A stretch of 64,000 bases of DNA from Streptomyces vietnamensis (GCF_000830005.1 NZ_CP010407.1:4197001-4261000), one strand, 5' to 3'. Counted from the stretch's first letter, positions 40,587 through 54,859 are shown. Program-made: numbers and translations. The notes: generated by a model from the sequence alone, not told the origin.

Positions 40587-40759
40587 GAAACTCCCCCGGA
40601 GTGACTCGATATCGGTGGGACTGACCAGCGATGTCGGTATCGACGATGACACGCCTCGTCCGTGCCTCCCAGGGCCGTCGTCATGGATCGCCATATGACC
40701 GGTTCACTCGAGCGAGCCCCGAGCCGGAGTCCAGCGACCACACCCCCCGCGCACACCAA

Positions 40760-40802
40760 AAATGCCCCCCGACCTGGGCTTTCCACAGGTCGGGGGGCAT
40801 TT
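40760..40802 (-). terminator. Hairpin downstream of tRNA-Ala
   Basis: Arms aaatgccccccgacctg (40760-40776) and caggtcggggggcattt (40786-40802) pair over 17 bp. It lies just beyond the tRNA-Ala 3' end on the minus strand and ends in a T-run in that direction. The remaining ~170 bp up to the SARP start hold imperfect cgatatcg/cgatgtcgg inverted repeats and probably the SARP promoter. Confidence 0.85.
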
Positions 40803-40808
40803 CACGGG

Positions 40809-40881
40809 TGGAGCCTAGGGGAGTCGAACCCCTGACATCTGCCATGCAAAGACAGCGCTCTACCAACTGAGCTAAGGCCCC
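40809..40881 (-). tRNA. tRNA-Ala (TGC anticodon)
   Basis: 73 nt without encoded CCA. The acceptor stem pairs GGGGCCT with AGGCTCC, discriminator A; the D arm is TAGCTCAGTTGGTAGAGC, the anticodon loop CTTTGCATG and the T arm AGGGGTTCGACTCCCCT. It marks the right border of the accessory cluster. Confidence 0.97.
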
Positions 40882-41011
40882 GGAACGAGGACAGCGTACC
40901 GGGTCACCCCCCATGTCCGGCAAAAGGATTGGGACTCCCGGTCAGCGACCACTCTCCGTAAGATGCTGACCGGGGTTCGCAGTGGCGAACCCAAGGGATG
41001 GGGAGTAAGCA

Positions 41012-41560
41012 ATGGACGCAGCGCAGCAGGAAGCCACGGCAAGAGCCAGAGAGCTTCAGCGCAGTTGGTACGGAGAGCCGCTGGGGGCGCTCTTCCGTCG
41101 CCTGATCGACGATCTCGGGCTCAATCAGGCCAGGCTCGCGGCCGTGCTCGGGCTCTCCGCGCCCATGCTGTCCCAGCTGATGAGCGGCCAGCGGGCCAAG
41201 ATCGGCAACCCGGCCGTCGTCCAGCGCGTCCAGGCCCTCCAGGAGCTCGCCGTCCAGGTCGCCGACGGCAGCGTCAGCGCCGCCGAGGCCACCGACCGGA
41301 TGGACGAGGTCAAGAAGTCGCAGGGCGGCTCCGTCCTCACCAGCTCGGGTCAGACCACCACCGGTTCCGGTGCGCCGACCGTGCGCCGCGTGGTCCGCGA
41401 GATCCAGTCGCTGCTGCGCTCCGTGGCGGCCGCCGGCGACATCATCGACGCCGCCGACTCGCTCGCCCCAGCCCACCCGGAGCTGGCAGAGTTCCTCCGG
41501 GTGTACGGCGCCGGGCGCACGGCCGACGCGGTCGCCCACTACGAGTCGCACCAGAACTGA
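41012..41560 (+). CDS. XRE-like DNA-binding protein
   Basis: 182 residues. A Cro/CI-type helix-turn-helix (LGLNQARLAAVLGLSAPMLSQLMSGQRAKIGNPAVVQRVQAL, about residues 31-72) is followed by a variable Ser/Thr/Gly linker and a C-terminal helical region (VVREIQSLLRSVAAAGDIIDAADSLAPAHPELAEFLRVYG). ATG with GGGGAG upstream. Genes of this form precede a Ser/Thr kinase near gyrA in Streptomyces (recalled). It may act on its own operon or be a kinase substrate (inference). Confidence 0.85.
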   Translation: MDAAQQEATARARELQRSWYGEPLGALFRRLIDDLGLNQARLAAVLGLSAPMLSQLMSGQRAKIGNPAVVQRVQALQELAVQVADGSVSAAEATDRMDEVKKSQGGSVLTSSGQTTTGSGAPTVRRVVREIQSLLRSVAAAGDIIDAADSLAPAHPELAEFLRVYGAGRTADAVAHYESHQN

Positions 41561-41624
41561 CGCGGGCCCGGCAGCCGGCCGGGACCGCGGAGAGACGACG
41601 CAGACGGGGAGCGGGCGCAGCGCG

Positions 41625-42971
41625 ATGGGTGAGGTCTTCGCTGGTCGGTACGAGCTGGTCGACCCGATCGGACGCGGCGGGGCGGGCGCCGTCTGGCGCG
41701 CCTGGGACCACCGGCGGCGCCGCTACGTGGCGGCCAAGGTTCTCCTGCAGAGCGATGCGCACACGCTGCTCCGCTTCGTCCGTGAGCAGGCGCTGCGGAT
41801 CGACCATCCGCACGTCCTCGCCCCGGCCAGCTGGGCCGCCGACGACGACAAGGTCCTGTTCACCATGGACCTGGTGGCCGGCGGCTCGCTGGCCCACGTC
41901 ATCGGGGACTACGGTCCGCTGCCGCCCCGCTTCGTCTGCACGCTGCTCGACCAGCTGCTGTCGGGCCTGGCCACGGTGCACGCCGAGGGGGTCGTGCACC
42001 GGGACATCAAGCCCGCCAACATCCTCATGGAGGTCACCGGCACCGGGCGGCCGCACCTGCGGCTCTCCGACTTCGGCATCTCCATGCGCAAGGGCGAACC
42101 CCGCCTCACCGAGACCGACTACGTGGTGGGGACGCCCGGTTACTTCGCGCCCGAGCAGCTGCTCGGCGCCGAGCCGGACTTCACCGCCGACCTGTTCGCC
42201 GTCGGCCTGGTCGCGCTCTATCTGCTCAAGGGCGTCAAGCCGGACTCCCAGGCCCTGGTCGAGCACTTCCTCGCGCACGGCACCCCGGGCGCCCCCGAGG
42301 GCGTCCCCGAGCCCCTGTGGCAGGTGCTGGCCGGTCTGCTCCAGCCCGATCCGCAGGCCCGGTTCCGGACGGCCACGGGAGCGCGGAAGGCGCTGAGCGC
42401 CGCCGTCGAGATGCTGCCCGAGCCGGAGGCCGGCGAGGAGCCGGTCGAGATCCTCGACCACCTGGGCCCGCTGCCGACCGGCTTCGGCCCCGAGGGCCCC
42501 ATGGCCCCCACGAGCCCCACAGGCCCCACCGCGTCGGTACCGGCGCCCGCGCCCGTACCGGCCCAGGAACAGCCCATACAGGCCGTACAGCAGCCCGTAC
42601 AGGCCGTACAGGCCGTACAGCAGCCCGTACAGCCCACAGCACAGCCCGTACAGCCCACGGCGCAGCCCGTACGGCCACAGCACCCGCCGTACCAGCCCAC
42701 CGCTCACGTCCCGGCGGCCCCGCCGGTGCCCGGCCCCTCCGAGACGGGCAGCTTCCACCTGCCCCCGCCGGTCACCCGGCCGGTGGGGTACGGACCGGCC
42801 CCCGCGCAGCCGTACGCCCCTCCGCCCGTCACGGCACCCACGGCACCCACCGCCCCCACGGCACTCGCCCCGGTACGGCGGCCGGGACCGCCCCCGAAGG
42901 TCGCGGTCCCGGTGCTGCTGCTCGCGCTGGTGTCGCTCGCGGTCGGCTTCTGGGCCCTGACGCAGGTCTGA
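41625..42971 (+). CDS. Membrane-anchored Ser/Thr protein kinase with Val-Gln/Pro repeats
   Basis: 448 residues. PknB-like kinase domain (about 1-265): GRGGAGAVWRAWD loop, AAKVLL Lys, VVHRDIKPANIL catalytic loop, DFG and a GTPGYFAPEQ activation segment. A ~150-residue low-complexity linker with QPVQAVQ and QPTAQPVQ repeats leads to a C-terminal membrane anchor (VAVPVLLLALVSLAVGFWAL) with almost no extracellular part, so it lacks PASTA-type sensing. It follows the HTH gene by 64 bp. Substrates are unknown. Confidence 0.93.
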   Translation: MGEVFAGRYELVDPIGRGGAGAVWRAWDHRRRRYVAAKVLLQSDAHTLLRFVREQALRIDHPHVLAPASWAADDDKVLFTMDLVAGGSLAHVIGDYGPLPPRFVCTLLDQLLSGLATVHAEGVVHRDIKPANILMEVTGTGRPHLRLSDFGISMRKGEPRLTETDYVVGTPGYFAPEQLLGAEPDFTADLFAVGLVALYLLKGVKPDSQALVEHFLAHGTPGAPEGVPEPLWQVLAGLLQPDPQARFRTATGARKALSAAVEMLPEPEAGEEPVEILDHLGPLPTGFGPEGPMAPTSPTGPTASVPAPAPVPAQEQPIQAVQQPVQAVQAVQQPVQPTAQPVQPTAQPVRPQHPPYQPTAHVPAAPPVPGPSETGSFHLPPPVTRPVGYGPAPAQPYAPPPVTAPTAPTAPTALAPVRRPGPPPKVAVPVLLLALVSLAVGFWALTQV

Positions 42972-42983
42972 GCCCGAAGGGTT

Positions 42984-44303
42984 CTAGGCCCCGCGCCTGG
43001 CCAGCAGGGTCCAGGCCCCGAGCCCCAGGAGCAGTACGGTCCCGGTGCCGAGGCCGGCCGCCGCGACGATCCGCATGGAGCCGCTCCGCTCGGCGGCCTG
43101 CTCCACCTGCGCGCCGCTGGAGCCGCTCGCGGCCGCCTCCTTGTCACCGGCGGTCACGGTGAAGGGGCCGGGGTCCCCGTCGTACCCGGGACCGGGCTTC
43201 GCCTTGTTCATCACGCTCACCCGCAGCGTCAGCGGCACCGGCTTGTCGCCGTAGTCCTTGGCGACCGTCGGGTTGAGGGTGGCCGACAGGTAGTACCAGC
43301 CGGCGAACCGCATGCCGTTGGTGGCGTCGTCGTACGAGGTGCGGTTCTCGTGGGCCACCGGCCGCTGCGGACCGAGCGTCACCGTCGCGGGCTTCCCGTC
43401 GTAGGTGACGGTGTTCTCGTCGACGTGGCCGAGCGCCGGGTTCTCCAGGGAGAGCACCAGCGCGTTGGAGACGTACGCGTCGGAGGCGGAGCTGCTGCCG
43501 AGCTCGGCGGTGGTGAAGAGCTGCTGTCCCCAGTCGACCGGCACCCGGTAGAAGAGCGTCTGGCCGGGCCGGATGTCGGAGCGCCATTCGCCCTGCGTCA
43601 GCGAGGCGGCGTCGTGGATGCCGGAGCCGCCCTGCCGGGGCTTGGGGCCGCCCGTGGGCGGCGGGGGCGTGGCGGAGGGCCAGGCGGACGGGAGCTCGGT
43701 CGGCCCGGCCTTCTTCAGCGGCGGCTCGGACAGGTGGCGGATCTCGAGCCCCCAGTCGTCCGGGCTGGAGGTCTCCTTCGAGGAGCGCTCGACGAGCACG
43801 TAGAAGGCCCCCGCCTGCTGGCAGCTGGAACTGTCCGCGTCGACGATCCGGCGGGCGTACCCGGCGAGGGGGCGCGGGTAGTCGGCCGACCCGAAGTTGA
43901 CCTGCTGGTAGCTGCATTCGGCGCCGGAGCCGTCCTGCATGGTCACCTTGAAGCCGTCGCCGTACTCGACCTTCCCGCCCGGCTTCGGCACGGCGACCAC
44001 GGACACGTACGCGTTCCGTCTGGTGTCGAGGTCGACCCGGTAGTAGACCTTGCCGTCCTTCTTGAGGGTGTCCCGGTACGTCTGGCCGGTCTTCAGGGGC
44101 TTCGCGTCCAGGCTGGAGGCGGCGCCCTGGATCCGCTGGGCCGAGCCGTCGAAGGCGTACGGGGGCACCGCCGCCCCCTCGGCGCCTTCGGCCGCCCGGG
44201 CCTGGACGGGCAGTGCCGTCACCGCACCCACCGCCGCGGCCGCCGCGATCAGGGCTCCCGCCCTCCGGCCGATCCCGGTCCGCCTCCCGGCCTGCGTGCT
44301 CAC
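42984..44303 (-). CDS. Secreted, C-terminally membrane-anchored protein of unknown function
   Basis: 439 residues from a GTG at 44303. A signal peptide (GALIAAAAAVGAVTALPVQARA) precedes an extracellular region of two beta-rich halves (KTGQTYRDTLKKDGKVYYRVDLDTRRNAYVSVVAVP and RPGQTLFYRVPVDWGQQLFTTAEL), separated by a Pro-rich stretch, and a final membrane segment (IVAAAGLGTGTVLLLGLGAWTLLA). The halves look like repeats of one fold. No named domain recognised. It converges with the kinase gene and follows the small membrane protein gene with a 4-bp overlap. Confidence 0.8.
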   Translation of the reverse strand: MSTQAGRRTGIGRRAGALIAAAAAVGAVTALPVQARAAEGAEGAAVPPYAFDGSAQRIQGAASSLDAKPLKTGQTYRDTLKKDGKVYYRVDLDTRRNAYVSVVAVPKPGGKVEYGDGFKVTMQDGSGAECSYQQVNFGSADYPRPLAGYARRIVDADSSSCQQAGAFYVLVERSSKETSSPDDWGLEIRHLSEPPLKKAGPTELPSAWPSATPPPPTGGPKPRQGGSGIHDAASLTQGEWRSDIRPGQTLFYRVPVDWGQQLFTTAELGSSSASDAYVSNALVLSLENPALGHVDENTVTYDGKPATVTLGPQRPVAHENRTSYDDATNGMRFAGWYYLSATLNPTVAKDYGDKPVPLTLRVSVMNKAKPGPGYDGDPGPFTVTAGDKEAAASGSSGAQVEQAAERSGSMRIVAAAGLGTGTVLLLGLGAWTLLARRGA

Positions 44304-44449
44304 GCGTCCCTCCCGTTCCTTCCCGCCCTGCGCCGCGCCCGTCCGAGGGCGATCAGCACTCCGGCGAGCAGCACCGGCGCCCCGCCGCCCACCGCGACGG
44401 CCGTGGTGCCGGTCCATCCTGCCCCGCCCGCACCTCCGGTGTCCGCCAA
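44300..44449 (-). CDS. Small LAxTG-like, single-span membrane protein
   Basis: About 49 residues if the TTG at 44449 (GGGGGA upstream) is the start; the frame stays open further upstream without a better site. It reads ADTGGAGGAGWTG, then a hydrophobic span (TTAVAVGGGAPVLLAGVLIAL) and a basic tail ([12 protein letters not shown]). LADTG plus span plus basic tail is the layout of a class E sortase sorting signal, so this may be a truncated remnant of a larger anchored protein or a small protein in its own right. Its stop overlaps the next GTG. Confidence 0.55.
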   Translation of the reverse strand: MADTGGAGGAGWTGTTAVAVGGGAPVLLAGVLIALGRARRRAGRNGRDA

Positions 44450-44546
44450 GCGTCCCCCTTGTCCGCGACCACTCGACTTTGCTTCAGCAAGCCATTGAGT
44501 TGCTCTAGCGAATCCAAGGGGACCCGTGTCACGGCCCCGGAACAGC

Positions 44547-44582
44547 GAAACCCCGGCGGCGCTCATGCGCTGCCGGGGCTTC
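44547..44582. terminator. Hairpin between the DLW-39 and small LAxTG-like genes
   Basis: A ccccggc/gccgggg stem with an inner ggcgc/tgcgct pairing lies directly after the DLW-39 gene on the minus strand, followed by ttc. It probably ends that transcript. Confidence 0.7.
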
Positions 44583-44602
44583 ACCCACAGAGTGTGTGTC
44601 TC

Positions 44603-44737
44603 TCAGACACCGGAACCTGCGGGCACGGAGTCGGTCGCCTCCGTCCACAGATCCTGCTCGGCGCGATCCGCCTGGATCTGGCGGTACACGAGGAGCCCGC
44701 CGATGGCGGCCAGTGCGACCAGGAGAAGCTTCTTCAC
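44603..44737 (-). CDS. DLW-39 family small membrane protein
   Basis: 44 residues from a GTG at 44737. The sequence begins VKKLLLVALAAIGGLLVYRQ (membrane segment), continues with QADRAEQDLWTEATDSV and contains the Asp-Leu-Trp triplet that names the family. It is found beside tRNA-Ile and DUF3566 upstream of gyrA in actinobacteria. Function unknown. Probably transcribed from a promoter in the 160 bp between it and the tRNA-Ile terminator. Confidence 0.88.
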   Translation of the reverse strand: MKKLLLVALAAIGGLLVYRQIQADRAEQDLWTEATDSVPAGSGV

Positions 44738-44855
44738 CGCGCGACCTCGTCTTTCGTTGACGTAGGAGACTTCTGACGCCCACTCTACACATCGACCGAT
44801 ACCGATCGGTGACCTGTGCGGTCTTCGCACCCCTGCTTCAAACCTCACACAAACA

Positions 44856-44889
44856 GATCGACCCGGATGGAGTACCATCCGGGTCGATC
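44856..44889 (-). terminator. tRNA-Ile terminator
   Basis: gatcgacccggatgg (44856-44870) and ccatccgggtcgatc (44875-44889) form a perfect 15-bp stem with a 4-base loop, just past the tRNA-Ile 3' end on the minus strand. Confidence 0.9.
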
Positions 44890-44896
44890 CGATCTG

Positions 44897-44970
44897 TGGG
44901 GCTAACAGGATTTGAACCTGTGGCCTCATCCTTATCAGGGATGCGCTCTAACCAACTGAGCTATAGCCCC
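44897..44970 (-). tRNA. tRNA-Ile (GAT anticodon)
   Basis: 74 nt without encoded CCA. Acceptor stem GGGGCTA with TAGCCCC, discriminator A; D arm TAGCTCAGTTGGTTAGAGC, anticodon loop CTGATAAG and T arm ACAGGTTCAAATCCTGT. The tRNA-Ile/gyrA neighbourhood is conserved in actinobacteria. Confidence 0.97.
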
Positions 44971-45072
44971 GCCGCGCTCTGCGGTTTTTCGTGTCCGCCG
45001 CGCTGACTCCTGAACATTAGCGCACGTGGGGGCCAGTCCCAAAATCGGTTCCTTCCCCGGCCCCCTCGCAGG

Positions 45073-45735
45073 TCACTCGTCCTCGGCCAGCGTCAGCTCC
45101 ACACCGCCCACGAAACCGGCCGACAGGTTGTAGATGAAGGCGCCCAGCGTCGCGAGGGCGGTCATCAGGACCACGTCGATCACGGCGATCACCGAGGTGA
45201 ACATCAGCACCCGCGGCAGCGACAGGAACGACTGCAGGTCGAAGCCGTTGGACTCGTTCGAGCCCGTGGCCTCGCTGATCGTGCCGCCGACCGTCGAGAA
45301 GACGCCCATGGCGTCCATGACCATCCACAGCACCGCCGCGGCCACGACCGTGCAGATGCCCAGCGCGATGGAGAGCAGGAAGCTCACCTTCATCACCGAC
45401 CACGGATCGGCCTTGGCCACCCGCAGCCGCGCCTTGCGCGTCCTGGGCGTCGTGCGCGCCCCGGTCCGCGGCCGGCGCACGGCCCCGGTCTGCCCGCCCT
45501 GCGTACCGCCCGCGGGGGCGCCGTACGCCTGCGGCGGGTGGTAGGGCCCGCCCGGCTGCCCCTGGGGGCGCTCGCCGGGCAGCGGCCCGTTGTAGGTCTC
45601 GTACGAGGGCTGCTGCCCCCGAGTGTCCGTCACCGCAACCCCCTGGGAGTCCGTGGCGGGGCCACGGGCGCCGTTCGCTCCCGCACCGGCAGAAGCTCCG
45701 GCAGCCGCCGATCCGGCGCCCGTGGCTCCACTCAC
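45073..45735 (-). CDS. DUF3566 transmembrane protein
   Basis: 220 residues from a GTG at 45735, four bases after gyrA. A disordered Gly/Pro/Gln-rich first half (QPGGPYHPPQAYGAPAGG) leads to the DUF3566 domain with KADPWSVMKVSFLLSIALGI, a Gly/Ser/Asn-rich outer loop, and MTALATLGAFIYNLSAGFVGGVELTLAEDE; two or three membrane segments. Always found downstream of gyrA in actinobacteria; function unknown. Confidence 0.92.
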   Translation of the reverse strand: MSGATGAGSAAAGASAGAGANGARGPATDSQGVAVTDTRGQQPSYETYNGPLPGERPQGQPGGPYHPPQAYGAPAGGTQGGQTGAVRRPRTGARTTPRTRKARLRVAKADPWSVMKVSFLLSIALGICTVVAAAVLWMVMDAMGVFSTVGGTISEATGSNESNGFDLQSFLSLPRVLMFTSVIAVIDVVLMTALATLGAFIYNLSAGFVGGVELTLAEDE

Positions 45736-45739
45736 GCTC

Positions 45740-48337
<2,598 letters not shown>

Positions 48338-48378
48338 TGCTGGTCGTCAGTCCTTTCGTACGGTCAGCTGAGACCGAC

Positions 48379-50779
<2,401 letters not shown>

Positions 50780-51334
50780 CTACCCGTACGTGTCCCCGGG
50801 CCCCACACTGCCGGGCGCCCGAAGCGGCCCGTACCCCCGGCGGGGACCCCCCGGCCCAAGCACCTTGATCATCCGCACGGTCCCGTGCCCGAGGTCCTCG
50901 TTCAGCCGGGCCACGAGCCGAGGCGCAAGCAGCCGCAGCTGCGTGGCCCACGCCGTCGAGTCGCACTGCACCGTCAGCACCCGCGCGTCCGGCTCCTCGT
51001 CGAACTTCACCGGTACGCAGTGCTTGGCGAGGTCCTCGCCCACGATCTGCGGCCACCGCCCCATCACGCCGCCGACCGCCGCCGGGGTCTCCCAGCCCCG
51101 CTCGGTGATCAGCCGGTTGATCGCGGCGCCGAGCGCCATCGGGTCGCGTCCGTCGGCGCGCGCGCCGGAGCGCAGCCCGCCCCCGCGCCGGGCCTGCTTC
51201 TTCTGCTGGGCGGCGGCGCCCTTCGCGCGGGCCTGCTCCTTGGCGGCGCGCAGCGCGACCCGGGCGAGGTCCACACCCGACGGCTCGGGCGCCGCGGGCC
51301 TGTCCACAGACTGTGGAGAGTTTTCCTCGCTCAT
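50780..51334 (-). CDS. DUF721 (DciA-like) protein
   Basis: 184 residues from the ATG at 51334. A charged N-terminal half (AKEQARAKGAAAQQKKQARRGGG) is followed by the DUF721 core LGAAINRLITERGWETPAAVGGVMGRWPQIVGEDLAKHCVPVKF and VLTVQCDSTAWATQLRLLAPRLVARLN. The family includes DciA, the ancestral replicative-helicase loader, consistent with its position between recF and gyrB. The Gly/Pro-rich tail is variable. Confidence 0.92.
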   Translation of the reverse strand: MSEENSPQSVDRPAAPEPSGVDLARVALRAAKEQARAKGAAAQQKKQARRGGGLRSGARADGRDPMALGAAINRLITERGWETPAAVGGVMGRWPQIVGEDLAKHCVPVKFDEEPDARVLTVQCDSTAWATQLRLLAPRLVARLNEDLGHGTVRMIKVLGPGGPRRGYGPLRAPGSVGPGDTYG

Positions 51335-51356
51335 ACCGTCACACCTGCCACATCCG

Positions 51357-52478
51357 TCACACCCGTTCCACCGTTCCGCCGGACACCGCGTACCGGGTGC
51401 CCGTGAGCACGCCCGGCACGTCGTCGTCCACCGCCGCCGTGACGAGCACCTGCTCGCCCGGCGCCACCAGCTCCGCGAGCCGCTCGCGACGCCGCGCGTC
51501 CAGTTCGGCGAAGACGTCGTCGAGGACGAGGACCGGCTCGTTGCCCTCGGCCCGCAGCAGGTCGTACGAGGCGAGCCGCAGCGCCAGCGCGTACGACCAG
51601 GACTCGCCGTGGCTGGCGTACCCCTTCGCGGGGAGGTCGCCGAGCTTGAGGAGGAGCTCGTCCCGGTGGGGTCCGACGAGCGTGACGCCCCGCTCGATCT
51701 CCTGCTTGCGGACCTCGGCGAGGGCGGCGAGCAGCTGCTCGTACAGCTCCTCGCGGGTGTGCCCGGTGCCGGGCGCGGAAGGCCGGTACTCAAGGAGGAT
51801 CGGTCCGCCGCCGGGCGCGAGCTGCTCGTACGCCTTGTCGGCGAGCGGCCGCAGGACGCCGATGAGGTCGAGCCGCTGGGCGAGCAGCTCGGCGCCCGCC
51901 CTGGCCAGGTGCTGGTCCCAGACGTCCAGGGTGGACAGGTCCATGCCGCGGCCGCCGTGCCGCCGTGCCATCGCCGCCGACTTCAGGAGCGTGTTGCGCT
52001 GCTTGAGCACGCGCTCGTAGTCGGAGCGCACGCCCGCCATGCGCGGCGTGCGCGCCGTGATCAGCTCGTCGAGGAAGCGCCGGCGCTCGCCGGGGTCGCC
52101 CTTGATCAGCGCCAGGTCCTCGGGGGCGAACAGCACGGTCCGCACGATGCCGAGCACATCACGCGGTCTGACCTGCGAGGACCTGTTGATACGGGCACGG
52201 TTGGCCCGGCCCGGGTTGAGTTCGAGCTCGATCAGCTGGGAGCGCTCGCCCTGGGTGACCGCGGCCCGGATGACGGCCCGCTCGGCGCCCATCCGGACGA
52301 GCGGGGCGTCGGAGGCGACGCGGTGGCTGCCGAGGGTCGCGAGATAGCCGACGGCCTCGACCAGATTGGTCTTGCCCTGGCCGTTTGCGCCCACGAAAGC
52401 GGTGACGCCCGGGTCGAGCGGGACCTCGACCCGGGCGTAGGAGCGGAAGTCGGCCAGCGAGAGATGCGTGACGTGCAT
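51357..52478 (-). CDS. recF: DNA replication and repair protein RecF
   Basis: 373 residues. SMC-like ATPase: Walker [11 protein letters not shown], Walker [15 protein letters not shown], and the N-terminal [19 protein letters not shown]. It works with RecO and RecR to load RecA at gaps. It lies 22 bp upstream of the DUF721 start on the same strand and downstream of gnd, in the usual order. Confidence 0.97.
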   Translation of the reverse strand: MHVTHLSLADFRSYARVEVPLDPGVTAFVGANGQGKTNLVEAVGYLATLGSHRVASDAPLVRMGAERAVIRAAVTQGERSQLIELELNPGRANRARINRSSQVRPRDVLGIVRTVLFAPEDLALIKGDPGERRRFLDELITARTPRMAGVRSDYERVLKQRNTLLKSAAMARRHGGRGMDLSTLDVWDQHLARAGAELLAQRLDLIGVLRPLADKAYEQLAPGGGPILLEYRPSAPGTGHTREELYEQLLAALAEVRKQEIERGVTLVGPHRDELLLKLGDLPAKGYASHGESWSYALALRLASYDLLRAEGNEPVLVLDDVFAELDARRRERLAELVAPGEQVLVTAAVDDDVPGVLTGTRYAVSGGTVERV

Positions 52479-52537
52479 GGTGGGCGCCGACCTTCTTCCC
52501 CCGGCGGCTGTGCACCGCGGGGTGCACAGCCTGTGGA

Positions 52538-53416
52538 TTACTTCTTCGTCTCGACCGCGTGGCCACCGAACTGGTTGCGCAGCGCGGCGATCATCTTCAT
52601 CTGCGGGGAGTCGTCCTGACGGGAGGCGAACCGCGCGAACAGCGACGCGGTGATCGCCGGCAGCGGGACGGCGTTGTCGATGGCGGCCTCGACCGTCCAC
52701 CGGCCCTCGCCGGAGTCCGACGCGTAGCCCCGCAGCTTGTCCAGGTGCTCGTCCTCGTCCAGCGCGTTCACCGCGAGGTCGAGCAGCCAGGAGCGGATGA
52801 CCGTGCCCTCCTGCCAGGAGCGGAAGACCTCGCGCACGTCGGTGACGGAGTCGACCTTCTCCAGGAGCTCCCAGCCCTCGGCGTAGGCCTGCATCATCGC
52901 GTACTCGATGCCGTTGTGGACCATCTTCGCGAAGTGGCCGGCGCCGACCTTGCCCGCGTGGACCGAGCCGAACTCGCCCTCGGGCTTGAGCGCGTCGAAG
53001 ATCGGCTGGACCTTCGCCACGTCCTCGGCGGAGCCGCCGTACATCAGCGCGTAGCCGTTCTCCAGGCCCCACACGCCGCCGGAGACGCCGCAGTCGACGA
53101 AGCCGATGCCCTTGGCGGCGAGCTCCTCGGCGTGCTTCTCGTCGTCCGTCCAGCGCGAGTTCCCGCCGTCCACGACGATGTCGCCGGGGGAGAGCAGGTC
53201 GGCCAGCTCGTCGATGGTGGACTGGGTCGCGGCACCGGCCGGGACCATGACCCACACGACGCGCGGACCCTTGAGCTTGCTCACAAGCTCTTCGAGGCTG
53301 TGGACATCGGCGAGGTCCGGATTGCGGTCGTATCCGATGACGGTGTGGCCTGCGCGGCGGATGCGCTCGCGCATGTTGCCGCCCATCTTGCCGAGACCGA
53401 CGAGACCGAGCTCCAT
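52538..53416 (-). CDS. gnd: 6-phosphogluconate dehydrogenase, decarboxylating (short form)
   Basis: 292 residues. N-terminal [16 protein letters not shown](P) fold, [28 protein letters not shown] and [21 protein letters not shown] are family motifs. The short 290-300-residue form is typical of Gram-positive GndA/YqeC enzymes and often prefers NAD. It makes ribulose-5-phosphate in the pentose phosphate pathway. Insertion of gnd between dnaN and recF is usual in Streptomyces. Confidence 0.96.
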   Translation of the reverse strand: MELGLVGLGKMGGNMRERIRRAGHTVIGYDRNPDLADVHSLEELVSKLKGPRVVWVMVPAGAATQSTIDELADLLSPGDIVVDGGNSRWTDDEKHAEELAAKGIGFVDCGVSGGVWGLENGYALMYGGSAEDVAKVQPIFDALKPEGEFGSVHAGKVGAGHFAKMVHNGIEYAMMQAYAEGWELLEKVDSVTDVREVFRSWQEGTVIRSWLLDLAVNALDEDEHLDKLRGYASDSGEGRWTVEAAIDNAVPLPAITASLFARFASRQDDSPQMKMIAALRNQFGGHAVETKK

Positions 53417-53526
53417 CAGAGATTCCTTAAGCGTCGTGTGCGGTTTACCCGGGTCCGAGCCTACGCCCGGACCCGGGTGCACACCTGTGGGGTCAGCCGC
53501 TCAGGCGATGCCCCTGTTTCCGGCTG

Positions 53527-53551
53527 ATCAGCCGGAGAGCCGCACCGGCAT
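53527..53551. repeat. 25-bp copy of the dnaN 3' end
   Basis: atcagccggagagccgcacc and the five following bases repeat, with one mismatch, at 53627-53651, exactly 100 bp away. The second copy spans the last codons and stop of dnaN (encoding MPVRLSG). The first lies downstream in the dnaN-gnd gap, a relic of a local duplication. Confidence 0.8.
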
Positions 53552-53627
53552 ACTGCGTCTTCCCGGGCCGGTGACATCAGCGGCTGGCGCCGCGGGCCCC
53601 CGGACCCCCGGCACGAACAGCCAGGCA

Positions 53628-54758
53628 TCAGCCCGAGAGCCGCACCGGCATGATCAGGTACTTGTAGGCCTCGTCCGCCTCGGCGTCGAGCGCGGGCTTG
53701 CCGCTCAGCAGCGCCGGCTTGGTCGACGTCGTGAAGGAGAGCTGGGCGACCGGGGAGTCGATCGCGCTCAGGCCGTCCAGCAGGAAGGTCGGGTTGAAGG
53801 CGATCGAGATGTCGTCGCCGTCCAGCTGCGCGTCCACGCGCTCCACAGCCTGTGCATCGTCGCTGGAGCCGGCCTCCAGGATGAGGACGCCCTGCTCGAA
53901 GCTCAGCCGGACCGGGGTGTTGCGCTCGGCCACCAGGGCCACACGCTTCACGGCCTCCACGAAGGGGGCGGTCTCGATCACCGCGACCGAGTTGAACTCG
54001 GTGGGGAAGAGCGTCCGGTACTTCGGGAGGTCGCCCTCCAGGAGGCGGGTGGTGGTGCGGCGGCCCGCCCCCTCGAAGCCGATGAGGCCCTCGCCCTTGC
54101 CGGAGCCCGAGAGCGCCAGGGTCACCGTGTCGCCGCTGGTGAGCGCCTTGGCGGTGTCCAGGAGGGTCTTCGCGGGCACCAGGGCGACCGCGGAGGCGTC
54201 CGGGGACTCCGGCTTCCACAGGAACTCGCGGACCGCGAAGCGGTAGCGGTCGGTGGAGGCCAGGGTGACCGTGTCGCCCTCGATCTCGATGCGCACGCCG
54301 GTGAGGACGGGCAGCGTGTCGTCACGGCCGGCGGCGATGGCCACCTGCGCGGCGGCGGAGGCGAAGACCTCACCGGGGACCGTGCCGGTCGCGGTGGGCA
54401 TCTCCGGCAGCGCCGGGTACTCCTCCACAGGCAGGGTGTGGAGAGTGAAGCGGGAGGAGCCGCAGACCACGGTCGCCCGTACACCGTCTGTGGAGATCTC
54501 CACGGGACGGTTGGGGAGGGCGCGGCAGATGTCGGCGAGCAGCCGGCCGGAGACGAGGACGGTGCCGTCCTCCTCGACCTCGGCCTCGACCGAGACCCGC
54601 GCGGAGACCTCGTAGTCGAAGCTCGAGAAGCTCAGGGCTCCGTCCTCGGCCTTCAGGAGAAGGCCCGCGAGCACGGGCGCCGGCGGACGGGCCGGGAGGC
54701 TGCGGGCCACCCAGGCCACCGCCTCCGCGAGTACATCGCGCTCCACCCGGATCTTCAC
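53628..54758 (-). CDS. dnaN: DNA polymerase III sliding clamp (beta)
   Basis: 376 residues from a GTG at 54758. N-terminus MKIRVERDVLAEAVAWVARSLPARPP and the C-terminal KYLIMPVRLSG are typical; three clamp domains of about 125 residues. The in-frame sequence upstream belongs to oriC and is not coding. The ring-shaped dimer holds the polymerase on DNA. It lies between oriC and gnd on the minus strand, like dnaA on the other side of the origin. Confidence 0.98.
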   Translation of the reverse strand: MKIRVERDVLAEAVAWVARSLPARPPAPVLAGLLLKAEDGALSFSSFDYEVSARVSVEAEVEEDGTVLVSGRLLADICRALPNRPVEISTDGVRATVVCGSSRFTLHTLPVEEYPALPEMPTATGTVPGEVFASAAAQVAIAAGRDDTLPVLTGVRIEIEGDTVTLASTDRYRFAVREFLWKPESPDASAVALVPAKTLLDTAKALTSGDTVTLALSGSGKGEGLIGFEGAGRRTTTRLLEGDLPKYRTLFPTEFNSVAVIETAPFVEAVKRVALVAERNTPVRLSFEQGVLILEAGSSDDAQAVERVDAQLDGDDISIAFNPTFLLDGLSAIDSPVAQLSFTTSTKPALLSGKPALDAEADEAYKYLIMPVRLSG

Positions 54759-54859
54759 CGGAACCGCCTCCTGCTGTTGCTGGCTCTTCGTCGACTGCGG
54801 GAACCAGTCTGACGTACGCCACCGACACTCGGTGCGGCTCGGGGTCAAGTCGAGACGAG

